This document shows, piece after piece, positions 21,992-28,625 of a stretch of DNA of 34,050 bases. The translations under genes were made by a program, and so were the position numbers. The stretch is taken from positions 1 through 34,050 of the IMG/VR virus record IMGVR_UViG_3300017782_000090, one strand, 5' to 3'. The DNA comes from a virus. The notes under the pieces were generated by a model, which was given only the letters and a program-made list of their open reading frames with translations, was not told the origin of the DNA and searched no databases. How positions within the stretch are numbered: the first letter of the stretch is position 1; the number at the start of each line of letters is the position of its first letter.

Positions 21992-22145
21992 CATCAACGG
22001 CGCAATCAAGGCGTCTGCCGTAGTCGCATTCCTTATAGCGGGCCTACCGATACTGATTGCTATGACGTATGATGAGTTCCCGCGCTACTGTAAGCAGACG
22101 ATCCTTCTGCCATGCTTAGGGGGTGGTGATGAAAAAGACAGATAA
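21975..22145 (+). CDS. Small single-pass membrane protein, 56 residues
   Basis: Begins MKKTGNINGAIKASAVVAFL, with a hydrophobic segment over residues 13-31 (ASAVVAFLIAGLPILIAM), then DEFPRYCKQTILLPCLGGG with two Cys. Either a membrane anchor or a cleaved signal peptide is possible. It overlaps both neighbours by 17 bases. Not recognised. Confidence 0.62.
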   Translation: MKKTGNINGAIKASAVVAFLIAGLPILIAMTYDEFPRYCKQTILLPCLGGGDEKDR

Positions 22146-22332
22146 AAAGCAGTACGCAATAACGTACTTGCATTATGTACTCGCACTTCGCGGCACAATC
22201 AAAGAAGCTGTGGCGTATGCTAAACAAGCTGAAAAGGATAGAGAGATATTGAGTGACATGAGCCAGAGAGATTTCTTAGGTCATGCCTCTGATTATATAT
22301 CTATCTCAGATGTCACTGGTCAGGATGTGTAA
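22129..22332 (+). CDS. Hypothetical helical protein, 67 residues
   Basis: Not recognised. KKQYAITYLHYVLALRGTIKEAVAYAKQAEKDREILSDMSQRDF is helical and basic at the N-terminus, followed by HASDYISISDVTGQDV. The ATG at 22129 is favoured over two GTG codons just before it because AGGGGG lies at a suitable distance. It is joined to the next gene by a TAATG overlap. Confidence 0.62.
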   Translation: MKKTDKKQYAITYLHYVLALRGTIKEAVAYAKQAEKDREILSDMSQRDFLGHASDYISISDVTGQDV

Positions 22333-22475
22333 TGATTAAGCTATGTTACTACTGCTCTCGCACCAACCAGCTACTGGCTCATAAGACAGTGCAGAGGTTG
22401 GTGGCTGAACGAGAGTTTAATAAAAACCGTGGCTGTGACTTCTACATTCGTTTGGAATCACTGGACGGATACTGA
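22332..22475 (+). CDS. Tiny Cys-containing protein, 47 residues
   Basis: Begins MIKLCYYCSRTNQLLAHKTV and ends RGCDFYIRLESLDGY. The CYYC pair and a third Cys could hold a zinc knuckle, but a fourth ligand is not obvious. It is the last small gene before the attachment-site region. Stop-start overlap with the preceding gene supports it. Confidence 0.6.
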   Translation: MIKLCYYCSRTNQLLAHKTVQRLVAEREFNKNRGCDFYIRLESLDGY

Positions 22476-22480
22476 TCACA

Positions 22481-22524
22481 GTGGCAAAAATGGCAGACTG
22501 CCACTCTGTAATCTGCCATGCCAC
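22481..22524. repeat. Nested inverted repeat beside attP
   Basis: GTGGCA (22481-22486) and TGGCAGA (22491-22497) are mirrored by TCTGCCA (22512-22518) and TGCCAC (22519-22524). It lies directly after the last small gene and 44 bases before the tRNA-derived core. It could be a weak transcript end or binding sites for integrase accessory factors. Confidence 0.5.
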
Positions 22525-22538
22525 TTTACCCATGTCGG

Positions 22539-22658
22539 AGGCATTTTATTGTTTAATATCAGTAATTTGGCTCCGGCGGTAGGGATCGAACCTACGACCA
22601 ATTGATTAACAGTACCCATTGATTTCATTGGATAATTCGGGATACCTGCAAAATGCCT
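22539..22658. repeat. Inverted repeat bracketing the attP core
   Basis: AGGCATTTT (22539-22547) and its exact reverse complement AAAATGCCT (22650-22658) lie on either side of the tRNA-derived core, about 20 and 37 bases away. Arm-type integrase sites are a natural explanation. A CTGTTAACA (22657-22665) overlaps the right copy. Confidence 0.5.
22568..22612 (-). other. attP: attP core: 3' half of a tRNA-Asn(GTT) gene
   Basis: Read on the minus strand, this 45-base stretch is the 3' half of a tRNA-Asn gene: anticodon loop CTGTTAA (anticodon GTT), 3' side of the anticodon stem TCAAT, variable loop TGGTC, T-arm GTAGG-TTCGATC-CCTAC, acceptor strand CGCCGGA, then G and CCA. No D-arm or 5' half is present, because pairing with the 5' anticodon strand fails after one base. 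Phages that integrate into tRNA genes carry exactly such a half to rebuild the gene. It lies between the integrase region and primase. The host target is predicted to be tRNA-Asn. Confidence 0.88.
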
Positions 22659-22788
22659 GTTAACACTAATTGTTTTTATATGCACCTAATTAAGTGTTGA
22701 CATATGCGAATAACTGTATAAGCTGACGCTGTCTCTTTGGAGAGGCAGAACCCCAAACCAACTACCAACCAACTACTATGAGTGACCA
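22613..22788 (+). promoter_or_regulatory. Leader region before primase
   Basis: No gene besides a four-residue frame (MSDQ, 22778-22792) whose TGA overlaps the primase ATG, which could couple translation since no ribosome site precedes primase. TTGACA is at 22697-22702 and TATAAG at 22717-22722, but only 14 bases apart, so the promoter is doubtful. A hairpin CTG-T-CTCT-TTGG-AGAG-G-CAG lies near 22729-22748. The CAAC-rich leader (ACCAACTACCAACCAACTAC) follows at 22758-22777. Confidence 0.45.
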
Positions 22789-23556
22789 ATGACCTACCTC
22801 GAACAACTAGAAGTCATCAAGGCTATCCCTATACGGGAAGGAGACACTAAAGTAATCCAGTGTCCTTTCTGTGGTGGCTTGAAGAAGCTTTCTGTTTCTA
22901 AAGTAGACGGCCAATTAAAGTGGTATTGCTTTAGAGCAAGCTGCAATGGCAAAGGCATATACCAAGGCAAGAGAAGTCTACAGGCAGCTAAGAATTATCT
23001 AGCAGATGCTGTACAGCAAAAGACTAGAGAGCCAAAGCCTATTCCTTCGATCACTACTCCAGCCCGTAATCATCAGCCAGCACTCGACTATCTAGATCAG
23101 AACAATAGCCTAGAGGCTTATGAAGCTGGATACATAGATGTCCGATACGCACCGGCAGAGGACAGAGTGCTATTTTGTACAGACACAGGCGCTGTAGGTA
23201 GATCACTAAAGAAGTATGGACCTAAGTGGCTTTCTTACGGTGTGCTGGAAGAGGGCATACACGTAGGTGTTGGATCAACAGCCGTGCTTGTAGAAGACAC
23301 TCCTTCTGCATGTTCTGTGAGCAGAGTAAAAGGCCTTGTAGGAGTAGCTTTGCTAGGTACTCGCGTAAGTAACTGCTTAAAAAAGTCGCTAAATAAATAC
23401 AATGCCTGTTATTTGGTCCTTGACAAGGATGCTTCGTCTAAGGCTATAAGCATAGGTAGGAGTATAGATAAAAGCTTACTTATTAGGTTTACTTCTGAGG
23501 ATTTAAAGAACCTATCAGTTAACCAGCTTGTAGAGGTGTTAAGTAATGAATTTTAA
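22789..23556 (+). CDS. DNA primase with zinc ribbon and TOPRIM-like domain
   Basis: A 255-residue protein. Residues 24-60 have the zinc-binding pattern CPFCGG ... WYCFRASCNGKG of phage primases such as the T7 gp4 N-terminus. The central part has ALDYLDQNN and YAPAEDRVLFCTDTGAVGRSL, and the second half resembles TOPRIM (VLVEDTPSACSV as the Glu motif, CYLVLDKDAS as the DxD-like motif). It lacks a fused helicase, which is encoded separately at 24168. It makes primers for the polymerase at 25512. Translation may be coupled to the MSDQ leader frame. Confidence 0.83.
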   Translation: MTYLEQLEVIKAIPIREGDTKVIQCPFCGGLKKLSVSKVDGQLKWYCFRASCNGKGIYQGKRSLQAAKNYLADAVQQKTREPKPIPSITTPARNHQPALDYLDQNNSLEAYEAGYIDVRYAPAEDRVLFCTDTGAVGRSLKKYGPKWLSYGVLEEGIHVGVGSTAVLVEDTPSACSVSRVKGLVGVALLGTRVSNCLKKSLNKYNACYLVLDKDASSKAISIGRSIDKSLLIRFTSEDLKNLSVNQLVEVLSNEF

Positions 23557-23761
23557 AAAATTTGAATTTACGAGGTCACTTCATATAGGTCTTGTAACAC
23601 ATAATTGGACAGGTTCGTATCTTAGAAAGACCTACGGCGCTCACTACAGAAAATATCTCCGCATACTTAGTAAGAAAGTTAGAACTACTTCTGATTGGGC
23701 GGGTATAGATGTTTGGTGCAGCCCAATAGTTCCCTTAGCTCCACCATATCCCTCAACATAA
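23546..23761 (+). CDS. Hypothetical basic protein, 71 residues
   Basis: Not recognised. The ATG lies 11 bases before the primase stop. The first 50 residues are basic (FKKFEFTRSLHIGLVTHNWTGSYLRKTYGAHYRKYLRILSKKVRT), and the end is Pro-rich (WCSPIVPLAPPYPST). Weak purine-rich sequence precedes the start. Kept because it follows primase with overlap and fills the space, but it could be spurious. Confidence 0.5.
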   Translation: MNFKKFEFTRSLHIGLVTHNWTGSYLRKTYGAHYRKYLRILSKKVRTTSDWAGIDVWCSPIVPLAPPYPST

Positions 23762-23848
23762 TTACCAGAATAAATTATGAAGAGGCCATTGTGGCCGTAA
23801 TATCGTCTACGAAACCAGTACAGACGTTAAAGCAAAGGGAATGGTAAA

Positions 23849-24055
23849 ATGAAAGCTAGAGGAATAGCGATTATTGACATGTCAATTGATGGGGGCTTTA
23901 AGGAAGCCGCCGCAGAAGAAGTAGCATTGGAAAAACTGATAGCAGACTACTGCAAGGGCAACCCACGCATAGTACACTATCAAGTTGAGTTGAGGGAGCG
24001 CAGAGGTGAACCCGGAGCCGTTGATCTGAATAAGATGAAGTTCAGAGCTAACTAA
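23849..24055 (+). CDS. Conserved small phage protein, 68 residues
   Basis: MKARGIAIIDMSIDGGFKEA then a helical middle and a conserved-looking end (ELRERRGEPGAVDLNKMKFRAN). The KARGIAIID opening and RERRG...MKFR ending recur in small proteins of marine podoviruses and cyanophages near replication genes. The function is unknown. AAAGGGAATGG lies upstream of the ATG. A strong terminator follows 26 bases after the stop. Confidence 0.76.
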   Translation: MKARGIAIIDMSIDGGFKEAAAEEVALEKLIADYCKGNPRIVHYQVELRERRGEPGAVDLNKMKFRAN

Positions 24056-24080
24056 CTAAAACTAAACGAAAAAGAAATTT

Positions 24081-24108
24081 AGCCCTCACTTCGGTGGGGG
24101 CTTTTTTT
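24081..24108 (+). terminator. Plus-strand terminator with UUCG loop
   Basis: AGCCCTCAC-TTCG-GTGGGGGCT forms a nine-pair stem with one wobble, followed by seven T. It ends the first rightward transcript, before the helicase promoter. Confidence 0.92.
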
Positions 24109-24121
24109 ATTCTATTGGCTG

Positions 24122-24154
24122 TGATACAATAACATCTTATTAATACGTTAACAG
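24122..24154 (+). promoter_or_regulatory. Extended -10 promoter of the helicase operon with GTTAACAG site
   Basis: TGATACAAT (24122-24130) matches an extended -10. No good -35 is seen, since the -35 position falls in the terminator T-run. GTTAACAG at 24147-24154 lies just after the expected start of transcription, a typical repressor position. The helicase ATG is at 24168. Confidence 0.6.
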
Positions 24155-24167
24155 CCGAAAGAGTTAA

Positions 24168-25382
24168 ATGGACCAATCATTGCTTAAAAGCTGCCTCAGT
24201 AATTCGTTCTATAGCGAAAATAAGGCAAAGCTTAGACCCTCACTTTTTGATGATACACTGAAAGAAGTCTACACAACCATCGTATCAATGCACGATGCAT
24301 TTGAAAAAGACCTCACCCCACTTGAGCTATTTAGTTACTGGAAGGCCAACAATCCTACTAGTACAGGTGCTTGGACAGCCGACATCCAAGATCTGATTAA
24401 CTCAGTATCCAATGCCGAAGTGATCGATGATGTAGTGGCTGTTGATGTCATCGAAAACCTATGGCGTCAGCACATCGGATTAGACATAGCCACCCTTGGC
24501 ATAAAGATGTCTGAGGGTGATGCCTCTGCAATGGACCTACTAAAGTCGCTACTAGACCGTGTCTCTGAAGGTTACATGCCTGATGACTTTGCTGATGAAG
24601 TAACTGATGACATCGATGAACTACTGGCCGTTGTCAGTAATGATAACCGTTTCAAGTTCAACATCGACACACTCTCCAGAGAGGTCTACGGAATTGGTAG
24701 AGGCGAGTTTGGTGTTATAGCTGCCTACTCTAATGTGGGTAAGACTGCGTTTGCTATTAGTCTGTGTGCTGCACCGGCAGGTTTCTGCGCCCAAGGTGCT
24801 AGAGTAGGTTACATAGCCAACGAAGAGATTGGTAAGCGTACCAAGTTACGTGCGGTACAAGCGTATACCGGTATGACCAAAGATGAGATTGCTTTTGACT
24901 CTCGTGGAGCCGCTGCCCGTTATGCAGGTATTAAAGAGAGGCTGACCTTTGTCGATGCTCAAGGCTGGGATATCCAGATGCTTGAAGCGTATCTCAATAA
25001 GAAGAAGTTCGATGTGGTCATCGTCGATATGGCCGACAAGATTGCCCTAACTCAGCAATTTAACTCAGGGCATGAACGCCTAAGAGAACTCTACTATCGT
25101 CTTCGTGAGGCCGCTAAGAAGTTTGACTGCGCTATACTAGGGCTATCCCAAGCATCCGCTGAAGCTGAAGGCAAGACCCGTATTACTATGTCGATGATGG
25201 AAGGTAGTAAGCTGGGTAAGGCGGCTGAGAGTGATGTCATGCTAGGCATAGGCCGAATGAATGATCCTGATAATCCTGATGACCCTAGTCGATGGATCAC
25301 AGTGATGAAGAATAAGATCAGTGGCTGGCACGGTACAGTTCTCTGTAACCTGAACTCACAGACCTCTCGCTATGAAGTGTGA
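24168..25382 (+). CDS. Replicative DNA helicase, DnaB-like
   Basis: A 404-residue ring-helicase-type ATPase. The N-terminal 150 residues are helical, as in DnaB. The RecA-like domain starts near 170 with GRGEFGVIAAYSNVGKTAF (Walker A, Gly191-Lys192-Thr193). Walker B is VVIVDMAD near 283-290, and later motifs include AILGLSQASAEAEG (residue switch Gln) and a C-terminal VMKNKISGWHG. It should unwind DNA at the fork with the separate primase. Shorter than bacterial DnaB (about 470), as usual in phages. AAAGAG precedes the ATG. Confidence 0.88.
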   Translation: MDQSLLKSCLSNSFYSENKAKLRPSLFDDTLKEVYTTIVSMHDAFEKDLTPLELFSYWKANNPTSTGAWTADIQDLINSVSNAEVIDDVVAVDVIENLWRQHIGLDIATLGIKMSEGDASAMDLLKSLLDRVSEGYMPDDFADEVTDDIDELLAVVSNDNRFKFNIDTLSREVYGIGRGEFGVIAAYSNVGKTAFAISLCAAPAGFCAQGARVGYIANEEIGKRTKLRAVQAYTGMTKDEIAFDSRGAAARYAGIKERLTFVDAQGWDIQMLEAYLNKKKFDVVIVDMADKIALTQQFNSGHERLRELYYRLREAAKKFDCAILGLSQASAEAEGKTRITMSMMEGSKLGKAAESDVMLGIGRMNDPDNPDDPSRWITVMKNKISGWHGTVLCNLNSQTSRYEV

Positions 25383-25518
25383 TGATCTGCCGCCGCACCT
25401 TGCGCTGCTTCTGGAAGAAGTTGGCGTAATTAACCCTGAGCCTGAGCCACAGCCTGTAGTGCGTGACCTCTCATTTAAACGTCCAGAGTTGGATGAGAAT
25501 GGAGAGCCGCCGTGGTAG
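25372..25518 (+). CDS. Tiny acidic protein between helicase and polymerase, 48 residues
   Basis: Begins MKCDDLPPHLALLLEEVGVI, then NPEPEPQPVVRDLSFKRPELDENGEPPW. It overlaps the helicase end by 11 bases and the polymerase GTG by 7. The Pro/Glu-rich linker and conserved position between two replication genes suggest a small accessory or interaction peptide, but the function is unknown. Confidence 0.6.
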   Translation: MKCDDLPPHLALLLEEVGVINPEPEPQPVVRDLSFKRPELDENGEPPW

Positions 25519-27755
25519 ATGATTTGGTAATGGATTTTAAGCCAGAGGCTAGTCGCTCTGATAACAAAAAGCCTAATACTTGCGTTGCTGATCCTGTTAA
25601 GTGGCTTGTTCTAGATCTAGAGACAACGGTCCAACGAATAGATGGCCGCATAGATAACAGCCCGAAAAACCCAGACAACCGGTGTGTGTCTGCTCACTAC
25701 GGCTGGCTTGGGCTGGAGACTGTAGATGAGGTTCATACAGACCTGTGGCATCATAAGGAGCTACAGTCTCCTGATGGGATAGACCGTTTAAAGCAGCACT
25801 TAGCTGAAGCTGACGGCATGATCTGCCACAACGTGAAGTTCGATGCTGAGTGGCTGCTAGAGATGGGTTTTGAATTACCGCCTATCGTCAGAGATACAAT
25901 GATAACAGAGTACCTGTTAGCCAAGGGCCAGCGTAGACTACTCAGTCTTAAAGAGAGTGCGTTACGTCGAAAGACTGCGAGCTTAAAGAAGTCTGACTTA
26001 GTAGATGAGCTATTCAGAGGCGGTACATGCTTCTCTGAAATGCCGTTGGATGTAGTAGTCGAGTACGCAGAGGCTGACGTTAAGGCCTGTGGTGAGTTGT
26101 ATATTGCCCAGCAAGACATCCTAGCCCGTGAGCATAATCTCAGCCTAAAGAAGGTCATTCCCTTTATGAATGAGATGCTGTTGTTTCTCTGCGAGATAGA
26201 GATGAATGGGGTTAAGATCGATAGGGTTGCTCTGGCAGAAGTTGAGGCGCAGTTTACCGAAGAGAAGGCCGCTTTAGAGATAGACCTGAAGCGTATTGTT
26301 GAACAGGTGATGGGTGACACTCCCATTAACCTAAATTCTGGCGATGATATGACTAGAGTGATCTACTCGCGGGAAGTCATCGACAAGGCCATACATAAGC
26401 AGACGTTTAACATCGGTACTAACGAAGCCGGTAAGTCACTCAGACCGCCGTTTGATTTTATAAAGTACCCTAATAAATTTTATGATGCAGTACGGACCAC
26501 CACCAGAGTTGTTATGAAGCAGTCTGCCTCTCAGTGTCCTGACTGTTCTGGTTCCGGTACTATACAGAAGTACAAGGTTAAGACGAAGACGAAGCTAGGT
26601 AAGAAGTATCGTGTGCAGGGTGAGCCGTATAAGAATAGGTCACGGTGTGCTGTCTGTAATGGCGTAGGAGCGATATACACCTCGAATGGAGTAGTTGCTG
26701 GCCTGAAGATGGCCCCTAGTACAGCCTACGATGCCAGTATCGGCGGGTTTAAGTCTGACAAGGTTACTATACAGCGTCTGATTGAACAGGCAGAGCGCAA
26801 GGATAATGCTACCGCCGTAGAGTTCCTGACTAAGCTGTCTCGCCTCAGTGCGGTCTCTGTTTATCTGGATAGCTTTGTGGCTGGTATTAAGAGGGGTACT
26901 CGCGCAAGCGGGTTTCTCCATGCAAACTTCAATCAGTGCATTGCCTCTACGGGTAGACTGTCGAGTGGCGGCGGTATGTCGCTGAACTTACAGAACCAGC
27001 CTAAGAGAGGTTTTCCAGTTCGTAAGTGCTTTGTCAGTCGGTTCCCAAACGGTCTCTTGATCGAAAGTGACTACTCCGCGCTTGAATTTAGAACGGCGTG
27101 TGAGTTGTCGAGAGACAGTCAAGGCTTGGCAGACGTACTAGAGGGTAAGGACATCCACAGACAGACTGCAAGTATCTGTCTACAGAAGCCGCCTAATGAA
27201 GTCAGCAAGGATGAGCGTCAGGGTCACAAGTGGGCCAGCTTCCAGCCACTATTTGGAGGCACTGGAGCCGGTCAACCAGAGCATATAAAGGCATACTTCA
27301 GCCGTTTCTATGAGATATACGAGGGTATATACGGCTGGCATCAGTCTCTAATGAACGGCACTTTAAAAGATGGCACAGTAACCACACCTAGTGGCCGTCA
27401 GTATTTCTGGCCGAATGTCATTAGAACCAAAGCAGACAGAGTATCGAATGCTACTCAGATACTAAATTATCCAGTCCAAGGCTTCAGCGCAGACTTAGTT
27501 CAATTAGCCTGTATAAGGGCGTTTAGGCTGTTTAAGGAAAGAAAACTACAATCAAAACTGATACTTACAGTACACGACAGTTTAGTGTGCGATACACATC
27601 CTGATGAGGTGGATCAGGTCAGAGAAGTTCTTACAGAGGCCATGACTAAGGTCAGCGAAGAGTCAAAAGAGCGGTTTGGTTACTCCCTTGTTGTGCCGCT
27701 CGACATAGAAATAAGTCGCGGTAAAAACTGGCTAGATCAGGAAGAATATGTTTGA
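25512..27755 (+). CDS. Family A DNA polymerase with DnaJ-like zinc insertion
   Basis: A 747-residue replicative polymerase. The 3'-5' exonuclease has WLVLDLETT (Asp35, Glu37), NVKFDAEW (Asp111) and YAEADV (Asp189). The polymerase has motif A ESDYSALEFR (Asp520), motif B DERQGHKWASFQPLFGG (Arg569, Lys573, Phe577) and motif C LTVHDSL (Asp689), where the usual Glu after HD is Ser. Between exonuclease and polymerase, residues 342-387 carry CPDCSGSG and CAVCNGVG, the DnaJ-type zinc motif twice. This matches the unusual polymerase reported for phage HMO-2011. The start is a GTG with GGAGAG upstream; the next ATG (six codons later) has no such site. Confidence 0.93.
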   Translation: MVDDLVMDFKPEASRSDNKKPNTCVADPVKWLVLDLETTVQRIDGRIDNSPKNPDNRCVSAHYGWLGLETVDEVHTDLWHHKELQSPDGIDRLKQHLAEADGMICHNVKFDAEWLLEMGFELPPIVRDTMITEYLLAKGQRRLLSLKESALRRKTASLKKSDLVDELFRGGTCFSEMPLDVVVEYAEADVKACGELYIAQQDILAREHNLSLKKVIPFMNEMLLFLCEIEMNGVKIDRVALAEVEAQFTEEKAALEIDLKRIVEQVMGDTPINLNSGDDMTRVIYSREVIDKAIHKQTFNIGTNEAGKSLRPPFDFIKYPNKFYDAVRTTTRVVMKQSASQCPDCSGSGTIQKYKVKTKTKLGKKYRVQGEPYKNRSRCAVCNGVGAIYTSNGVVAGLKMAPSTAYDASIGGFKSDKVTIQRLIEQAERKDNATAVEFLTKLSRLSAVSVYLDSFVAGIKRGTRASGFLHANFNQCIASTGRLSSGGGMSLNLQNQPKRGFPVRKCFVSRFPNGLLIESDYSALEFRTACELSRDSQGLADVLEGKDIHRQTASICLQKPPNEVSKDERQGHKWASFQPLFGGTGAGQPEHIKAYFSRFYEIYEGIYGWHQSLMNGTLKDGTVTTPSGRQYFWPNVIRTKADRVSNATQILNYPVQGFSADLVQLACIRAFRLFKERKLQSKLILTVHDSLVCDTHPDEVDQVREVLTEAMTKVSEESKERFGYSLVVPLDIEISRGKNWLDQEEYV

Positions 27756-27780
27756 TTACCGCGCTTAACTAATGTATAAT
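27752..27780 (+). promoter_or_regulatory. Internal promoter before the putative ssDNA-binding gene
   Basis: TTGATT (27752-27757) and a perfect TATAAT (27775-27780) are separated by exactly 17 bases, 27 bases before the ATG at 27807. The promoter overlaps the polymerase stop. Extra transcription here fits a protein needed in large amounts. Confidence 0.72.
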
Positions 27781-27806
27781 GTAAGTTCACTTTTGAGGAA
27801 ATAAGT

Positions 27807-28625
27807 ATGACTGACTTAGTACTGCAAGATAACAGCTTAACGATTGAAGAAATTAGCGCACAATTGGGTGCTGCCTCTACATCATCAGGGCCGTCAATCC
27901 CTGCCGTAGGGATGAATTATGATGGTGAAATGGGTCCAATGGGCGCATTCTATTTAAAGACCGGACAAGACCAAGTTTATGCCACAGAGAACGTAAGGTT
28001 CAGGGCATTTAGTAATCACATACAGTATCAGCACTGGGGTGATGACGGCCTAGTAAACAAATCCTTGCTGGTGAAAAATCAGCGTGAGGAAGCCCGTGAT
28101 CAATTGGGCGGTATCATGTGTGGGATGCCTACTTATGAACAGTCTATTCAAATGTCTCCCCAAGAGCGTGAGAAATACAAAGACATTGACCGTTACCGCA
28201 TTATTAGAGGTATAATTAATTACACTGGCAAGACATCGGATGACCGTGAGGTCACTATTGAAAACCAGCCTTGTATCATGTCTTTAAAGCGCAAGAACTA
28301 CGGACCCTTTTACCACGATGTGATGAAGAAGCTACCTCGCGGTATGAATCTTTGGGATTTTGAAAGCATTCTGTCCAAAGACACGCAAACAAGCCCGAAA
28401 GGTAAGAAGTACTACGTCATGCACTTCGCTCCGCAGTTCGGTAGTCCGATTCCAATGGACCAACTTACTTACGACAGTCTGGCTCATGTCAGTGGATTAA
28501 TTACCGCTGAAAATAAGAGGATTGAGGAAGCTTATAAAGAGGCGAGTATGCAAGCCGTCGATGAGGCTGAAGCCGCTAGAATTATGGATGAGGTCAACCC
28601 CTTAGAAGCGGATTACCGCGTATAA
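27807..28625 (+). CDS. Putative ssDNA-binding or replication-associated protein
   Basis: A 272-residue protein with no motif I can name. The first 35 residues are low-complexity. Residues 45-200 look beta-rich with many aromatic and basic residues (ENVRFRAFSNHIQYQHW, RYRIIRGIINYTGKT, CIMSLKRKNYGPFYHDV), and the tail is helical and acidic (EAEAARIMDEVNPLEADY). Position between polymerase and exonuclease, its own strong promoter and the acidic end fit a phage single-strand binding protein, such as T7 gp2.5 by analogy. GAGGAA precedes the ATG. The role is inference. Confidence 0.6.
   Translation: MTDLVLQDNSLTIEEISAQLGAASTSSGPSIPAVGMNYDGEMGPMGAFYLKTGQDQVYATENVRFRAFSNHIQYQHWGDDGLVNKSLLVKNQREEARDQLGGIMCGMPTYEQSIQMSPQEREKYKDIDRYRIIRGIINYTGKTSDDREVTIENQPCIMSLKRKNYGPFYHDVMKKLPRGMNLWDFESILSKDTQTSPKGKKYYVMHFAPQFGSPIPMDQLTYDSLAHVSGLITAENKRIEEAYKEASMQAVDEAEAARIMDEVNPLEADYRV

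Noticed and set aside
22550-22640. A complete tRNA gene
   Set aside because: Only the half from the anticodon loop to CCA is present. There is no D-arm or 5' acceptor strand, so it is an attachment site, not a working tRNA.
22697-22722. Promoter TTGACA...TATAAG before primase
   Set aside because: The spacing is 14 bases, too short for a standard sigma-70 promoter, and no alternative -35 fits.
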